The notes under the pieces are model-generated. The model was not told where the DNA came from and ran no database searches. It was given only the letters and a program-made list of their open reading frames with translations. Shown here piece by piece: positions 26,344 through 36,655 of a stretch of 64,000 bases of DNA. Source of the DNA: Paracoccus seriniphilus (lineage in GTDB: Bacteria > Pseudomonadota > Alphaproteobacteria > Rhodobacterales > Rhodobacteraceae); assembly GCF_028553745.1 (NCBI RefSeq), contig NZ_CP067129.1, positions 726,501-790,500 on the forward strand, in the 5' to 3' direction. Positions within the stretch are counted from its first letter, which is position 1, and each line of letters opens with the position of its first letter. A program made the position numbers and the translations under genes.

Positions 26344-26471
26344 CGGCCATCCCCCTCATGACATCCGTTTCCGGCGCAACTTGTGGCCCGAGTGCCATGT
26401 CGTGTCAATCATGGCGTGGCCCTTCGCGGCAAGTCTTGACTTCCAGGGCGAGCGACGCTCTTTATGAAGGC

Positions 26472-26562
26472 ATGAAGAACATCATAGCGACCTTTGCCAC
26501 CTATTATTGCCCGCTGACATAGCGGGGGCAAAGTCATGTCAACCGCGCGGGGACGGCGGTTG
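26472..26562 (+). promoter_or_regulatory. Possible Tyr-codon leader and hairpins upstream of tyrA-like gene
   Basis: A 16-residue ORF (26472-26522) beginning MKNIIATFATYYC contains adjacent Tyr codons TAT TAT plus a Phe codon. A hairpin (CCCGCT-GACAT-AGCGGG, 26510-26526) overlaps its stop. A second one (CAACCGC / GCGGTTG, 26540-26562) follows. This resembles a leader peptide for attenuation before a tyrosine-biosynthesis gene, but there is no good ribosome site and no T-tract. The remaining spacer (26344-26471) shows a TTGACT at about 26437 and nothing else firm. Confidence 0.25.
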
Positions 26563-26608
26563 AAACGGGAAACAGACCACGGCCTTGCGCCAGTCTCAGG
26601 TCCGTCCC

Positions 26609-27322
26609 ATGAATTCTCGACAACGTCTTGCCATTATCGGTTTCGGAGCCTTCGGGCGCCTGATTGCCCGCCATCTGCGACCGCATCTGTCGGTCTGTGT
26701 CTGCGATCCCCATCATCGTTCGAATGATTTGCCGCAGGTGGATCTGGTGGTGGCGGCCAGTTGCGATATCGTCGTGCTGGCGGTGCCGCTCAGCCAGTTC
26801 GAGACCGTGCTGCAGCAGATCGCGCCGCATCTGCGGCCGGGCACGATTGTCATGGATGTGGCTTCCGTCAAGGTCGAGCCCGCCCGCGCGATGCAGCAGA
26901 TCCTGCCGGAACACGTGCAGATCATTGCCACGCATCCCTTGTTCGGTCCGGAAAGTGCACGCGACGGGATTGCCGGGCACCGGCTGGCCTGGTGCCCTCT
27001 GCGCGGGACGGCCCACCGGCGGGTCGCGGCCTTGCTGCGGTTTCTGGGCCTGCAGTTGATTGCCACCACACCGGATGAACATGATCGCGACATGGCTGTG
27101 GTGCAGGGGCTGACCCATCTGATCGCGCGCAGCCTGGACCAGATGGCGCGACCGACGACGCGGTTGACCACCGAAAGCTATCGTCGACTGGCAGAGGCAG
27201 TGGCGATGGTGCGCGCCGATTCCCCCGAATTGCTGCACATGATCCTTGAGGCCAATCCCTACGCCCGGCCTGCACGGCAGAAATTCCTCGCCACCGCCAC
27301 GCAGATCGGGACGGTGGCCTGA
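26609..27322 (+). CDS. Prephenate dehydrogenase family protein
   Basis: A 237-residue NAD(P)-dependent oxidoreductase. The dinucleotide motif IGFGAFGRLIARHL is near residue 9, then DIVVLAVPLSQFE and MDVASVKVEPARAM, and THPLFGPESARDG matches the TyrA substrate-binding region. The TyrA role is tyrosine synthesis from prephenate (or arogenate). It is shorter than typical TyrA (about 280-310), with a compact C-terminal helical domain. I chose the ATG at 26609; no strong ribosome site is visible. The stop lies 2 bp from that of convergent topA. Confidence 0.82.
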   Translation: MNSRQRLAIIGFGAFGRLIARHLRPHLSVCVCDPHHRSNDLPQVDLVVAASCDIVVLAVPLSQFETVLQQIAPHLRPGTIVMDVASVKVEPARAMQQILPEHVQIIATHPLFGPESARDGIAGHRLAWCPLRGTAHRRVAALLRFLGLQLIATTPDEHDRDMAVVQGLTHLIARSLDQMARPTTRLTTESYRRLAEAVAMVRADSPELLHMILEANPYARPARQKFLATATQIGTVA

Positions 27323-27324
27323 CC

Positions 27325-30051
27325 CTAACTTTGATCCGGTGCGGACTCGTCCCCATCGTCGGCAGGGGGTGCCTTTTTCGCAGCCGGTTTTCTGGTCGCC
27401 GCCTTCTTGGGAGCGGCCTTCTTGGCTGTTGCCTTTGCCGCGGGTTTCTTCTTCGCGGCGGGCTTCTTGGCAGCCTTCTTGGGGGACTTCGCGGCCTTGG
27501 CCGCGATCAGTTCCAGCGCCTGTTCCATGGTGATGTCCTCGGGCGTGACATCGTTGGGCAGGGTCGCGTTGATTTTTTCCCATTTCACATAGGGACCATA
27601 GCGGCCATTCATCACCTGGATTGCGCCGCCATCGGGATGATCGCCCAGTTCCTTCAACGGAGCGGCAGCCGTTCTGCCACGGGTCTGTTTTGCGGCCAGA
27701 ACCTCGACCGCGCGATTCATGCCGATGGTGAAGACCTCGTCGACATCGGGCAGATTCGCATATTTGCGGTCATGTTTCACATAGGGGCCATAGCGCCCGA
27801 TTCCGGCCTCGATCATGACGCCGTCATCGGGGTGGGGGCCAATGGGCCGAGGCAGGGACAACAGTTGCAGCGCCTGCTCCAGATCCAGAGTCGCCGCATC
27901 CCATCCCTTTGGGATCGAGGCGCGCGGCGGCTTGGGCTGTTCCGCCGTGGCCTCGCCACGCTGCACATAGGGGCCGAAGCGTCCGGTCTTGAGGCTGATT
28001 TCATCGCCATTGTCCTGACCCAGGACGCGGTCGCCGACCGGGGCTTCGCCATCGGGGGCCGACAGGGGGCGCGTATAGCGGCATTCGGGGTAATTCGAGC
28101 AGCCGATGAAGGCACCGCCAGAACGCGCGGTTTTCAGGTTCAGCCGACCCTTGCCGCACAGCGGGCATTCACGCGGATCGCCGCCATCCGCACGGGGCGG
28201 ATAGAGATGCGGCGCCAGAACGTCGTCGATTGCGTCCAGAACCTCGGTGATGCGCAGTTCCGATGTGCCTTCCAGCGCCTTTGAAAAATCTTTCCAGAAA
28301 CGGCCCAGAACCTCGCGCCACATCAATTCGCCGGCGCTGATCTCATCCAGTTCGTTTTCCAGATTGGCCGTGAAGTCATGGCTGACATAGCGCGGGAAAT
28401 ATTTGACCAGGAAGATCGTGACCAGACGGCCCTTGTCCTCGGGGATCAGGCGGTTCTTGTCCTTGCGGACATAGGCGCGATCCTGAATCGTTGTCACGAT
28501 GCTGGCATAGGTCGAAGGACGACCGATGCCCAGTTCCTCCATGCGCTTGACCAGCGTTGCCTCGGTAAAGCGGGGCGGGGGCTGGGTGAAATGCTGACGG
28601 GCGGCGGCCGAGGCGGCCTCATCCATCAGCAATCCCGGTGCTGCCCGCTGTCCGGCGGGCGCCTGAGGTACGTCTTCGCCCTTTTCACGGGCCTTGGCGA
28701 ATTCGCTTTCGAAGGCCGAGGCCACGAGGGTCGCGGCTTCGCCCTGGGTGATGGCGGGCAAGCGGGCGCTGTCTTCGCCCTCGTCATCATCGCGGCCCTG
28801 ATCATAGACCCGCAGGAACCCGTCAAACAACATCACCTGACCGGTGGCGCGCAGGCCGACCTGACCGTCTTCGCTGCCGATCTCGACAGTCGTGCGCTCC
28901 ATCCGGGCCGCTTCCATCTGGCTGGCGATGGTGCGTTTCCAGATCAGGTCATACAGCTTGCGCTGTTCGTCGGAGGTGACCTTCAGCTTGTCGGGTGACA
29001 GCATCATGTCGGTCGGACGGATGCATTCGTGGGCTTCCTGCGCGTTCTTGGCCTTGTTCTTGTACATGCGCGGGCTTTTCGGCAGGTATTTCTCGCCGAA
29101 TTTCGACTTGATGGCATCACGGGCGGCCATCACGGCCTCGGGGGCCATGTCGATGCCATCGGTCCGCATATAGGTGATCAGCCCGGCTTCATAGAGGCGT
29201 TGCGCGGCCGACATGCAGGCCTTGGCCCCCATGCCCATCTTGCGCGATGCTTCCTGTTGCAGGGTCGATGTCATGAAGGGCGGCCAAGGATTGCGGCTGG
29301 CCGGTTTCGCCGCGACCGAGGTCACGGAAAGGTCGCGGCTGGCAACAGCGCTGACCGCCATGGCGGCCTTTTCGGCATCGCCCAGGTCGAAACGATCCAG
29401 CTTGGTCCCGGCCAGAGAGACCAGCTGGGCGTCATATTCGGCCCCCGCAGGCGTCGCCAGCCGGGCGTGGACCGACCAGTATTCGCGCGGCTTGAAGGCC
29501 TCGATTTCCATTTCGCGATCGACGATCAGCCGCAGGCAGACCGATTGCACCCGTCCGGCCGATTTCGCGCCGGGCAGCTTGCGCCACAGCACCGGCGAGA
29601 GATTGAAGCCGACCAGGTAATCCAGGGCACGCCGCGCCAGATAGGCATCGACCAGCGCCTGATCGATTTCGCGCGGCTGCTGCATCGCCTCGGTCACGGC
29701 AGCCTTGGTGATGGCGTTGAAGGTGACGCGGTTGACCTCGCTGTCCTTTTTCAACGAGCTGCGCAGCGTTTCCAGAAGGTGCCAGCTGATGGCTTCGCCC
29801 TCGCGGTCGGGGTCGGTGGCCAGAATCAGGTTCGGGTCTTCCTTCAGTGCGTCCTTGATCGCCTTCAGATGCTTGCGGCTGTCGCTGGCCACTTCCCATT
29901 TCATGTCGAAATCATGTTCGGGATCGACGCTGCCATCCTTGGGGGGCAGGTCGCGGACATGGCCGAAACTGGCCAGCACACGGTAGTCGGCACCGAGATA
30001 TTTTTCGATGGTTTTGGCCTTGGCCGGAGATTCGACGACGACGACGGGCAT
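27325..30051 (-). CDS. topA: DNA topoisomerase I
   Basis: Type IA topoisomerase that relaxes negative supercoils, 908 residues. The Toprim domain opens PVVVVESPAKAKTIEKYLG and contains DPDREGEAISWHLL. The active-site Tyr is in TYMRTDGIDM. One four-Cys zinc ribbon (CPLCGKGRLN...CSNYPEC) is followed by GPYV-type repeats, and the last roughly 55 residues form a Lys/Ala-rich tail. I start at 30051, where GAGGTGAAT precedes the ATG; the upstream in-frame extension lacks similarity. Confidence 0.97.
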   Translation of the reverse strand: MPVVVVESPAKAKTIEKYLGADYRVLASFGHVRDLPPKDGSVDPEHDFDMKWEVASDSRKHLKAIKDALKEDPNLILATDPDREGEAISWHLLETLRSSLKKDSEVNRVTFNAITKAAVTEAMQQPREIDQALVDAYLARRALDYLVGFNLSPVLWRKLPGAKSAGRVQSVCLRLIVDREMEIEAFKPREYWSVHARLATPAGAEYDAQLVSLAGTKLDRFDLGDAEKAAMAVSAVASRDLSVTSVAAKPASRNPWPPFMTSTLQQEASRKMGMGAKACMSAAQRLYEAGLITYMRTDGIDMAPEAVMAARDAIKSKFGEKYLPKSPRMYKNKAKNAQEAHECIRPTDMMLSPDKLKVTSDEQRKLYDLIWKRTIASQMEAARMERTTVEIGSEDGQVGLRATGQVMLFDGFLRVYDQGRDDDEGEDSARLPAITQGEAATLVASAFESEFAKAREKGEDVPQAPAGQRAAPGLLMDEAASAAARQHFTQPPPRFTEATLVKRMEELGIGRPSTYASIVTTIQDRAYVRKDKNRLIPEDKGRLVTIFLVKYFPRYVSHDFTANLENELDEISAGELMWREVLGRFWKDFSKALEGTSELRITEVLDAIDDVLAPHLYPPRADGGDPRECPLCGKGRLNLKTARSGGAFIGCSNYPECRYTRPLSAPDGEAPVGDRVLGQDNGDEISLKTGRFGPYVQRGEATAEQPKPPRASIPKGWDAATLDLEQALQLLSLPRPIGPHPDDGVMIEAGIGRYGPYVKHDRKYANLPDVDEVFTIGMNRAVEVLAAKQTRGRTAAAPLKELGDHPDGGAIQVMNGRYGPYVKWEKINATLPNDVTPEDITMEQALELIAAKAAKSPKKAAKKPAAKKKPAAKATAKKAAPKKAATRKPAAKKAPPADDGDESAPDQS

Positions 30052-30199
30052 ATTCACCTCGGAGGACCGCTCAATGGGGCGGCAACATGGGTCCACACCG
30101 GGTTGCTGTCAACGGCCTGCGGCGCAAAGAGCACGGGGAAGGGTGTGGCAAATCGGCATTTTCGGGGCCGATGCCGGTCGGAAATGCGTCCTTTCACTG

Positions 30200-31399
30200 T
30201 CAACTTAGTGCCAGTCGTCCACCTGCCAGACGGGTCAACCGACCCTGCAGTTCCAGTGACAGGATTGCGGCGGCCGCGCTGGCGGCGGGAATGCCCAGAT
30301 CGCGGATCAGGTCGTTTTCGTCGGTCGGGCTGGGGGACAGACGCGACAGGATGCGCGCCTCGAGTTGAACGGGCCCGCCGCGATCCGCCGCCGGAATGCG
30401 TGTGTCGGGTTGTGGCCCCCGAGGCCCGGGGCTGGTGGTCGGGGCCGGGGGATCGTTCGCAATATTGTCCCGTGATTCCGAGGCGGTCGATGATGTGAGA
30501 TCGTTCGCGACCGTCATGGCCTCGACGACATCCCCGGCGTTGCGCACCAGAACCGCGCCGTCGCGGATCAGCATGTTGCAGCCAGCGGCGCGGGCATCCA
30601 TCGGATGGCCGGGGACGGCCATGACATCACGGCCCTGATCCAGTGCGTTCCGGGCAGTGATCAGGCTGCCAGAGCGGTGTGCCGCCTCGATCACGACAAC
30701 GGCGCGCGACAGCCCCGAAATGATCCGGTTGCGGGTCGGAAAATGCCGTGCCGCAGGCTCGGTTCCCGGCGGCTGTTCTGAAATCAGCGCACCTTTTTCC
30801 GCAATCTGGGCGGCCAGAACCGCGTTTTCAGGGGGGTAGATCACATTTACGCCACCGGCCATCACCGCGACCGTGCCGGTGGGCAGGGCCGCATTATGGG
30901 CGGCGGTGTCAACTCCGCGCGCCAGACCGGCAACGACCGTGAACCCGGCTTCGCCAAGGCCAGAGGCCATCGCCCTTGTCATCCGCAGGCCCAGGGATGA
31001 GGCATTGCGCGCGCCGATCACCGCGACAGGTTTGCGTGACAGCCATTCTGGTGATCCGCGCAGCCACAGGACCGGTGGCGCGTCATCAATCTCGCGCAGG
31101 GCCTGCGGATAATCGGGGGAATCAAAGCGGATCAGTCTGGCACCGGCCTTGCGACCCGCCGCCAACTCGGCGGCGGCCACCCCCTCGGGGCAGGGCCGGT
31201 AATCCTTGACCCCGGCTGCCGCGGCCAGATCGGGCAGGGCCAGCAAGGCCTGCCGGACATTGCCATGTTCCGCCAGCAGACGATGAAAGGTTGTCGGCCC
31301 GACGCGGCGCGAGCGGATCAGCCGCAGCACATCCAGATCATCGGCATCTGATGTCTGCCTCCCGAACCGGGTGCCAGAGGAAATGTGACCGGTATCCAT
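30200..31399 (-). CDS. dprA: DNA-processing protein DprA
   Basis: Binds single-stranded DNA and loads RecA during natural transformation; it is also conserved in bacteria not known to be competent. The 399-residue protein has an N-terminal helical domain, then the Rossmann-like domain with PVAVIGARNASSLG, GLARGVDTAAHNAAL, GGVNVIYPPEN and the FPTRNRIISGLS loop. The last roughly 65 residues form a winged-helix domain. It precedes topA by 148 nt on the same strand, a common alphaproteobacterial pair. Confidence 0.95.
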   Translation of the reverse strand: MDTGHISSGTRFGRQTSDADDLDVLRLIRSRRVGPTTFHRLLAEHGNVRQALLALPDLAAAAGVKDYRPCPEGVAAAELAAGRKAGARLIRFDSPDYPQALREIDDAPPVLWLRGSPEWLSRKPVAVIGARNASSLGLRMTRAMASGLGEAGFTVVAGLARGVDTAAHNAALPTGTVAVMAGGVNVIYPPENAVLAAQIAEKGALISEQPPGTEPAARHFPTRNRIISGLSRAVVVIEAAHRSGSLITARNALDQGRDVMAVPGHPMDARAAGCNMLIRDGAVLVRNAGDVVEAMTVANDLTSSTASESRDNIANDPPAPTTSPGPRGPQPDTRIPAADRGGPVQLEARILSRLSPSPTDENDLIRDLGIPAASAAAAILSLELQGRLTRLAGGRLALS

Positions 31400-31479
31400 G
31401 TTGCCTCCGCCTTCTGCGATTCCCGTGATAGCGCAGAGAGAGTTAAGACATGGTTACTGATCCGCGTCCTTGCGGGATG

Positions 31480-32901
31480 TCAGGCGGCCGAGCCACCCAC
31501 GGTCAGCCCGCCGATCATCAGGGTTGGCTGGCCGACGCCAACGGGAACCCATTGGCCCTGTTTGCCGCAGTTGCCGATTCCCGGGTCCAGCGACATGTCA
31601 TTGCCGATGGCGCGAATATGTTTCAGCGCGGTGGCGCCGTCCCCGATCAGGGTTGCGCCGCGGATCGGGTCGCCGACCTTGCCGTTCCTGACCCGATAGG
31701 CCTCGGTGCAGGAAAAGACGAATTTTCCGTTGGTGATATCCACCTGGCCGCCACCAAAGCCGACCGCATAGATGCCATCATCCAGATCGGCCAGGATCGC
31801 CGCCGGATCCGCATCGCCTGCGGGCATATAGGTGTTGGTCATGCGCGGCATGGGGGCATGGGCAAAACCTTCGCGCCGGCCGTTGCCCGTGGGCTCGACC
31901 CCCATCAGGCGCGCATTCTGCCGGTCCTGCATGTAGCCGACCAGGATGCCGTCCTCGATCAGCACATTGCGCGCCGGAGGGGTGCCCTCGTCATCGACGC
32001 TGATGCTGCCGCGACGATCGGGGATGGTTCCGTCATCGACCACGGTCACGCCGGGCGCAGCGACGCGCTGTCCCATCAGCCCGGCGAATGCGCTGGCCTT
32101 CTTGCGGTTGAAATCGCCTTCCAGCCCGTGACCCACGGCCTCATGCAGCAGGATTCCCGGCCAGCCCGCGCCAAGCACGACATCCATCACCCCGGCAGGT
32201 GCCGCGACCGAGCGCAGATTGACCAGCGCGATCCTCAGGGCCTCATCGACGGCGCCCTGCCAATGTTCGGGCTGCATCAGCCCTTCCAGCGACACCCGTC
32301 CGCCGCCGCCATGGCTGCCGGATTCCCGCCGATCGTTGTTTTCGACGATGACTGCGACATTCAGTCGCGCCATCGGCCGGATGTCGACGGCCAGCCCGCC
32401 CTCGGGACGCAGGATCGCGACCTCCTGCAGCGATGAGGCGATCGAGGCGGTGACCTGAACCACGCGCGGATCCAGTGCGCGGGCATAGTCGTCGATCTGG
32501 CGCAGCAGTTCGATTCGCCGGGCGACGGAAATGCCTGCAGCCGGGTCCAGAGCACCATAGAGCGCGACGCCCTTCATTGCCGGAGGTGTTGCAAGACTGC
32601 CGCCCCCGGCTCCGACCGCCAGCCGTGCGGTTTCTGCCGCACGCTTGAGTGATTCTTCGGTGATTTCCGTAGAGTGCGCATATCCGGTCACCTCGCCACG
32701 GACCGCGCGCAGGCCGAATCCTTGCTCGGCCGTATAGCCCGAATTGCGCAGTCTTCCGTCGTCAAAGACCAGCGTTTCCGCGACAGAACGTTCCAGAAAC
32801 AGCTCTCCGTCATCCGCCCCCGCGACGGCCTGACGCAGGATGGCCAGCGCCCGGTCGCGATCCAGAAAACTCTCGAAGGGGGCGAAGCGATCGCTGCTCA
32901 T
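31480..32901 (-). CDS. tldD: Metalloprotease TldD
   Basis: Zinc protease that acts as a heterodimer with TldE/PmbA in peptide maturation and degradation; no tldE is present in the window. The 473-residue protein carries the metal motif [11 protein letters not shown] near residue 258. [17 protein letters not shown] and GGLTVGGSA at the C-terminus are typical. I start at 32901 because AGGAG lies 8 nt upstream. Confidence 0.96.
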   Translation of the reverse strand: MSSDRFAPFESFLDRDRALAILRQAVAGADDGELFLERSVAETLVFDDGRLRNSGYTAEQGFGLRAVRGEVTGYAHSTEITEESLKRAAETARLAVGAGGGSLATPPAMKGVALYGALDPAAGISVARRIELLRQIDDYARALDPRVVQVTASIASSLQEVAILRPEGGLAVDIRPMARLNVAVIVENNDRRESGSHGGGGRVSLEGLMQPEHWQGAVDEALRIALVNLRSVAAPAGVMDVVLGAGWPGILLHEAVGHGLEGDFNRKKASAFAGLMGQRVAAPGVTVVDDGTIPDRRGSISVDDEGTPPARNVLIEDGILVGYMQDRQNARLMGVEPTGNGRREGFAHAPMPRMTNTYMPAGDADPAAILADLDDGIYAVGFGGGQVDITNGKFVFSCTEAYRVRNGKVGDPIRGATLIGDGATALKHIRAIGNDMSLDPGIGNCGKQGQWVPVGVGQPTLMIGGLTVGGSAA

Positions 32902-33095
32902 GTCTGAAACTCCTTGGTTTTGCACCTGATGTCGGGTCTAATCTGCATGTTCGATGCGGAAAATCATGTCTTGCTCTGATGTATGGCTTGCCCGACAAGG
33001 CGAGATATGGTCATAGAACGGGCAATGTGAAAGGGAAAGGGGCGGCCTTGGCGGCCCCTACGGCCATTGCGGCCGGGCCAACGCAACGGGATGGA

Positions 33096-33998
33096 ATGAT
33101 GGCAAAAGCGATGATTCGCCGTGCAGTCGCGGCAGCTATGGGGTTCGCCACGGCGGGCATGGTTGCTGGAACTGCGACGGCGCAGGATGTTCTGGGCGAT
33201 CTGCCGACGATCGGCAAACCCCACGCGAAAGGCATGGGCTTCCAGCAGGCAGCCACGGAACTGGCGCGTGACCAGCAGTGGTTGGACCATTTCGTCCTGG
33301 TCATCATCACGGTTGTCACTGCCGTGGTGTGCCTGTTGCTGCTGACGGTGATCTTCCGGTTCAACAGCCGGGCGAATCCGGTGCCCGCGAAATTTACCCA
33401 TAATACGCCGCTGGAAGTTGCCTGGACGCTTGTGCCGGTGCTGATTCTGATCTCGATCGGTGCGTTCTCGCTGCCCGCGCTGTTCCGCAGCCAGGAAATG
33501 CCTGCGAACCCGGATATCGTCATCAAGGCGATCGGCAACCAGTGGTACTGGTCCTATGAATATCCCGACAATGATCTGAGCTTCGACGCGATCATGTTGG
33601 CCGAGGACGAGCTGGCCGAATATGGCTATAGCGAGGACGAGCATCTGCTGGCGACCGACACCGCTGTTGTCGTTCCTGTCGGCAAGACCGTTCTGCTGCA
33701 GGTCACCGCCAATGACGTGATCCACAGTTGGGCCATGCCCGCCTTTGCCATCAAGCAGGACGCCGTGCCGGGCCGGATTGCCCAAGCCTGGTTCAATGTT
33801 GAACAGGAAGGCGTCTATTTCGGTCAGTGCAGCGAGCTGTGCGGGATCAACCACGCCTATATGCCGATCGTTGTCAAAGCTGTCAGCCCCGAGGTCTATG
33901 CCGCATGGGTTGCCGAGCAGGGCGGTACCATCAGCGAAGAGCAACAGGCCGCGCTTGATCTGCCTGCCCATGAAATCCAGCTGGCGAAAGCCGACTGA
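33096..33998 (+). CDS. ctaC: Cytochrome c oxidase subunit II
   Basis: Electron-entry subunit of an aa3-type oxidase, 300 residues. The MMAKAMIRR start resembles the Paracoccus denitrificans protein and is followed by a signal sequence ending ATAQ. Two helices hold [19 protein letters not shown] and [16 protein letters not shown]. The CuA site is in [10 protein letters not shown] and [15 protein letters not shown] (His, two Cys, His, Met all present). It starts the cta operon; the 194-bp spacer to divergent tldD holds no firm promoter, only AGGGGC/GCCCCT arms near 33040-33060. Subunit I is not in the window. Confidence 0.97.
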   Translation: MMAKAMIRRAVAAAMGFATAGMVAGTATAQDVLGDLPTIGKPHAKGMGFQQAATELARDQQWLDHFVLVIITVVTAVVCLLLLTVIFRFNSRANPVPAKFTHNTPLEVAWTLVPVLILISIGAFSLPALFRSQEMPANPDIVIKAIGNQWYWSYEYPDNDLSFDAIMLAEDELAEYGYSEDEHLLATDTAVVVPVGKTVLLQVTANDVIHSWAMPAFAIKQDAVPGRIAQAWFNVEQEGVYFGQCSELCGINHAYMPIVVKAVSPEVYAAWVAEQGGTISEEQQAALDLPAHEIQLAKAD

Positions 33999-34023
33999 TC
34001 AGGGATTGTGAGCCGGACGCGCA

Positions 34024-34941
34024 ATGGCAGATACACACCTATATGAAGGCGCCCCCGAGGCCGAGTTCGGCGACTATGTCGCCCTGCTCAAGCCGCGGGT
34101 GATGTCGCTGGTCGTTTTCACGGCCTTTGTGGGGCTGCTGGTCGCGCCGGTCGATGTGCATCCTTTCGTCGGCTTCTGTGCGGTGCTGTTCATCGCATTG
34201 GGAGGCGGCGCTTCGGGTGCGCTGAACATGTGGTATGACGCCGATATCGATGCGGTGATGCGCCGGACCCAAAGCCGGCCGATCCCCTCGGGGCGCGTTG
34301 CCGGAGGCGAGGCGCTTGCCGTCGGGCTGACGCTTTCGGGTTTTGCCGTCATGATGCTGGGGCTTGCCGCGAATTGGTTCGCGGCCGGTTTTCTGGCCTT
34401 CACCATCTTTTTCTATGCCGTCGTCTATACGATGTGGCTCAAGCGCTGGACCCCGCAGAATATCGTGATCGGCGGCGCTGCCGGTGCCTTTCCGCCGATG
34501 ATCGGCTGGGCCTGCGCAACCGGTGGAATCAGCATCGAATCGCTGCTGATGTTTGCCGTCATCTTCTTCTGGACCCCACCGCATTTCTGGGCGCTGGCGC
34601 TGTTCATGAAGGAAGATTACCACAAGGCCGGCGTGCCGATGCTGACCGTCACGCATGGACGCGCGGCGACACGGCGTCACATTTTCGCCTATACGTTGGT
34701 GCTGGCACCCTTCTCGATCTGGCTGGGGCTGACCTCGGTCGGTGGTCCGATCTATCTGGCCGTCTCGGTGGTTCTGAACATCCTGTTCATTCTGGGTGGC
34801 TGGAACATCATGCGCCGTGACGAGGATGCGGCCATCGCCGATGAATATGCGACCGAAAAGCGCGTCTTCAAGCTGTCGCTCTATTACCTGTTCCTGCATT
34901 TCCTGGCATTGCTGGTGCAGCATTGGGTCGGTGCCTGGTAA
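34024..34941 (+). CDS. ctaB: Protoheme IX farnesyltransferase (heme O synthase)
   Basis: UbiA-family membrane enzyme that attaches farnesyl to heme b to form heme O, the precursor of heme A. It has 305 residues and about nine helices. The prenyl-diphosphate site [20 protein letters not shown] lies near residues 70-90, and the second Asp-rich motif region is [16 protein letters not shown]. The stop shares a base with the next start (TAATG). Confidence 0.97.
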   Translation: MADTHLYEGAPEAEFGDYVALLKPRVMSLVVFTAFVGLLVAPVDVHPFVGFCAVLFIALGGGASGALNMWYDADIDAVMRRTQSRPIPSGRVAGGEALAVGLTLSGFAVMMLGLAANWFAAGFLAFTIFFYAVVYTMWLKRWTPQNIVIGGAAGAFPPMIGWACATGGISIESLLMFAVIFFWTPPHFWALALFMKEDYHKAGVPMLTVTHGRAATRRHIFAYTLVLAPFSIWLGLTSVGGPIYLAVSVVLNILFILGGWNIMRRDEDAAIADEYATEKRVFKLSLYYLFLHFLALLVQHWVGAW

Positions 34942-35150
34942 TGGCGATACGCGTTGAACATGAACTGCATCGCCGTCGCCGGTCGCGCAATGTCGGGCTG
35001 GGTCTGGTGCTGGTCGCCTTTGTTGCGCTTGTCTTCGGGCTAACCGTCGTCAAGGTGCGGCAGGGTGACACGATGGAAGGATTTGACCATCAGCCGCGCG
35101 TGTCCAAGACCCCGCTGACAAGCAGCCAGCCCAAGGAGCCTTCGGAATGA
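34941..35150 (+). CDS. Small membrane protein of the cta operon (CoxF-like)
   Basis: A 69-residue protein with a basic N-terminus (HRRRRSRN), one helix ([20 protein letters not shown]) and a hydrophilic tail. It occupies the position of the small ORF found between ctaB and ctaG in Paracoccus. It overlaps ctaB by one base and ctaG by 4 nt, so translation is coupled. A role in oxidase assembly is inferred only from context. Confidence 0.8.
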   Translation: MAIRVEHELHRRRRSRNVGLGLVLVAFVALVFGLTVVKVRQGDTMEGFDHQPRVSKTPLTSSQPKEPSE

Positions 35151-35710
35151 GACGCGAAACCCGCACTCTTGCCGCTCTGATCGGTGTCGTCGTGACGATG
35201 GGCGCATTGGCCTGGGCAGCGGTGCCCTTCTACAACTGGTTCTGCCGCGTCACCGGATTTGCCGGAACGACGCAGATTGCCGAGCAGGCATCCGATGTCG
35301 TGCTTGATGAAACCATCCGGGTGCGTTTCGACGCCAATGTCGACAAGAATCTGGAATGGACCTTCCGTCCGATGCAGACCAAGATGGACATCAAGATCGG
35401 CGAGACGGCGCTGGCCTTTTACGAGGCGGTGAACAATTCCGACCAGATCATCACCGGCACGGCCAGCTACAATGTCGCGCCAGAGGTCTCTGGTTACTAT
35501 TTCGACAAGATCGAATGTTTCTGCTTTACCGAACAGACCCTGCAACCGGGCGAACGGGTCGAGATGCCGGTGACATTCTATGTCGATCCCGAGCTGGTAG
35601 ACGATCCTGATGCCAGTTGGGTGCGGGACATCACGCTGTCCTATACTTTCCACCTGACCGAGTCGAAACAGGCGGCGCTTGACGCCCCCTCGGTCACCAA
35701 TATCAACTGA
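35147..35710 (+). CDS. ctaG: Cytochrome c oxidase copper chaperone CtaG (Cox11)
   Basis: Membrane-anchored chaperone that delivers copper to the CuB centre of subunit I. It has 187 residues, with one N-terminal helix ([20 protein letters not shown]) followed by [18 protein letters not shown]. The copper-binding Cys pair is in [11 protein letters not shown]. The extramembrane domain is immunoglobulin-like. The ATG overlaps the preceding small gene by 4 nt. Confidence 0.96.
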   Translation: MRRETRTLAALIGVVVTMGALAWAAVPFYNWFCRVTGFAGTTQIAEQASDVVLDETIRVRFDANVDKNLEWTFRPMQTKMDIKIGETALAFYEAVNNSDQIITGTASYNVAPEVSGYYFDKIECFCFTEQTLQPGERVEMPVTFYVDPELVDDPDASWVRDITLSYTFHLTESKQAALDAPSVTNIN

Positions 35711-35736
35711 TCTGAAGAGCCGACGGGGACTCGCAA

Positions 35737-36567
35737 ATGGCGCACGCAAAGAACCACGACTATCACATTCTTCCGCCGTCCATCTGGCCCTTCATATCCG
35801 CGGTCGCGGCCTTCCTGATGCTGTTTGGCGCAGTGGGCTGGATGCATTCGGGCGAGGTCCATCTGTTCTGGATCCCGGTGTCCGGACCGTGGCTGTTCCT
35901 GATCGGTTTCGTCGGCGTGCTGTATGTCATGTACAGCTGGTGGGCCGATGTCATCCGTGAAGGCGAAGAGGGCGATCACACGCCGGTCGTTCGTATCGGC
36001 CTGCAATACGGCTTTATCCTGTTCATCATTTCCGAGGTGATGTTCTTCGTCGCCTGGTTCTGGAACTGGTTCAAGAACGTCCTCTATCCGATGGGCCCGG
36101 AAAGCCCGATCAAGGACGGCGTCTGGCCGCCGGAAGGCATCGTGACCTTCGATCCCTGGCATCTGCCGCTGATCAATACGCTGATCCTGCTGCTGTCGGG
36201 CGTTGCCGTGACCTGGGCTCACCATGCCTTCGTGCATGAGGGCGACCGCAAGACGACCATCAACGGGCTGATCGTGGCGATCATCCTTGGCGTCGCCTTC
36301 TCGGTGCTGCAGGCCTATGAATACAGCCACGCTTCCTTTGGTCTGGCCGATACCTCCTATGCCAGCGCCTTCTATCTGGCGACCGGCTTCCACGGCTTCC
36401 ACGTCATCGTCGGCACGATCTTCCTGGCCGTCTGCCTGATTCGCATGCTGCGCGGGCAAATGACCCAGGAACAGCATGTCGGATTTGAGGCTGCCGCATG
36501 GTATTGGCACTTCGTCGATGTCGTCTGGCTGTTCCTCTTCGCCGCAGTCTATATCTGGGGCCGTTAA
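35737..36567 (+). CDS. ctaE: Cytochrome c oxidase subunit III
   Basis: Core membrane subunit of the aa3 oxidase, 276 residues with seven helices. Diagnostic segments are [32 protein letters not shown] and [16 protein letters not shown], and the C-terminal [15 protein letters not shown]. It is followed by a strong terminator, which closes the ctaC-ctaB-ORF-ctaG-ctaE transcript. Confidence 0.97.
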   Translation: MAHAKNHDYHILPPSIWPFISAVAAFLMLFGAVGWMHSGEVHLFWIPVSGPWLFLIGFVGVLYVMYSWWADVIREGEEGDHTPVVRIGLQYGFILFIISEVMFFVAWFWNWFKNVLYPMGPESPIKDGVWPPEGIVTFDPWHLPLINTLILLLSGVAVTWAHHAFVHEGDRKTTINGLIVAIILGVAFSVLQAYEYSHASFGLADTSYASAFYLATGFHGFHVIVGTIFLAVCLIRMLRGQMTQEQHVGFEAAAWYWHFVDVVWLFLFAAVYIWGR

Positions 36568-36589
36568 GGCGCCACGCGACACTGAACCG

Positions 36590-36621
36590 ACGCGCGGGGC
36601 CTGCTCCGCGCGTTTTCTTTT
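36590..36621 (+). terminator. Rho-independent terminator after ctaE
   Basis: A perfect 8-bp stem (ACGCGCGG / CCGCGCGT) with an 8-nt loop runs into TTTTCTTTT. It lies 22 nt after the ctaE stop and before the SURF1 gene. Confidence 0.85.
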
Positions 36622-36655
36622 CGGGCGCTTGCCGCCCCATCATGTGAACTGACCC

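Noticed and set aside
35711..35736. Possible extra gene between ctaG and ctaE
   Set aside because: Only 26 bp remain between the two genes, enough for a ribosome site alone.
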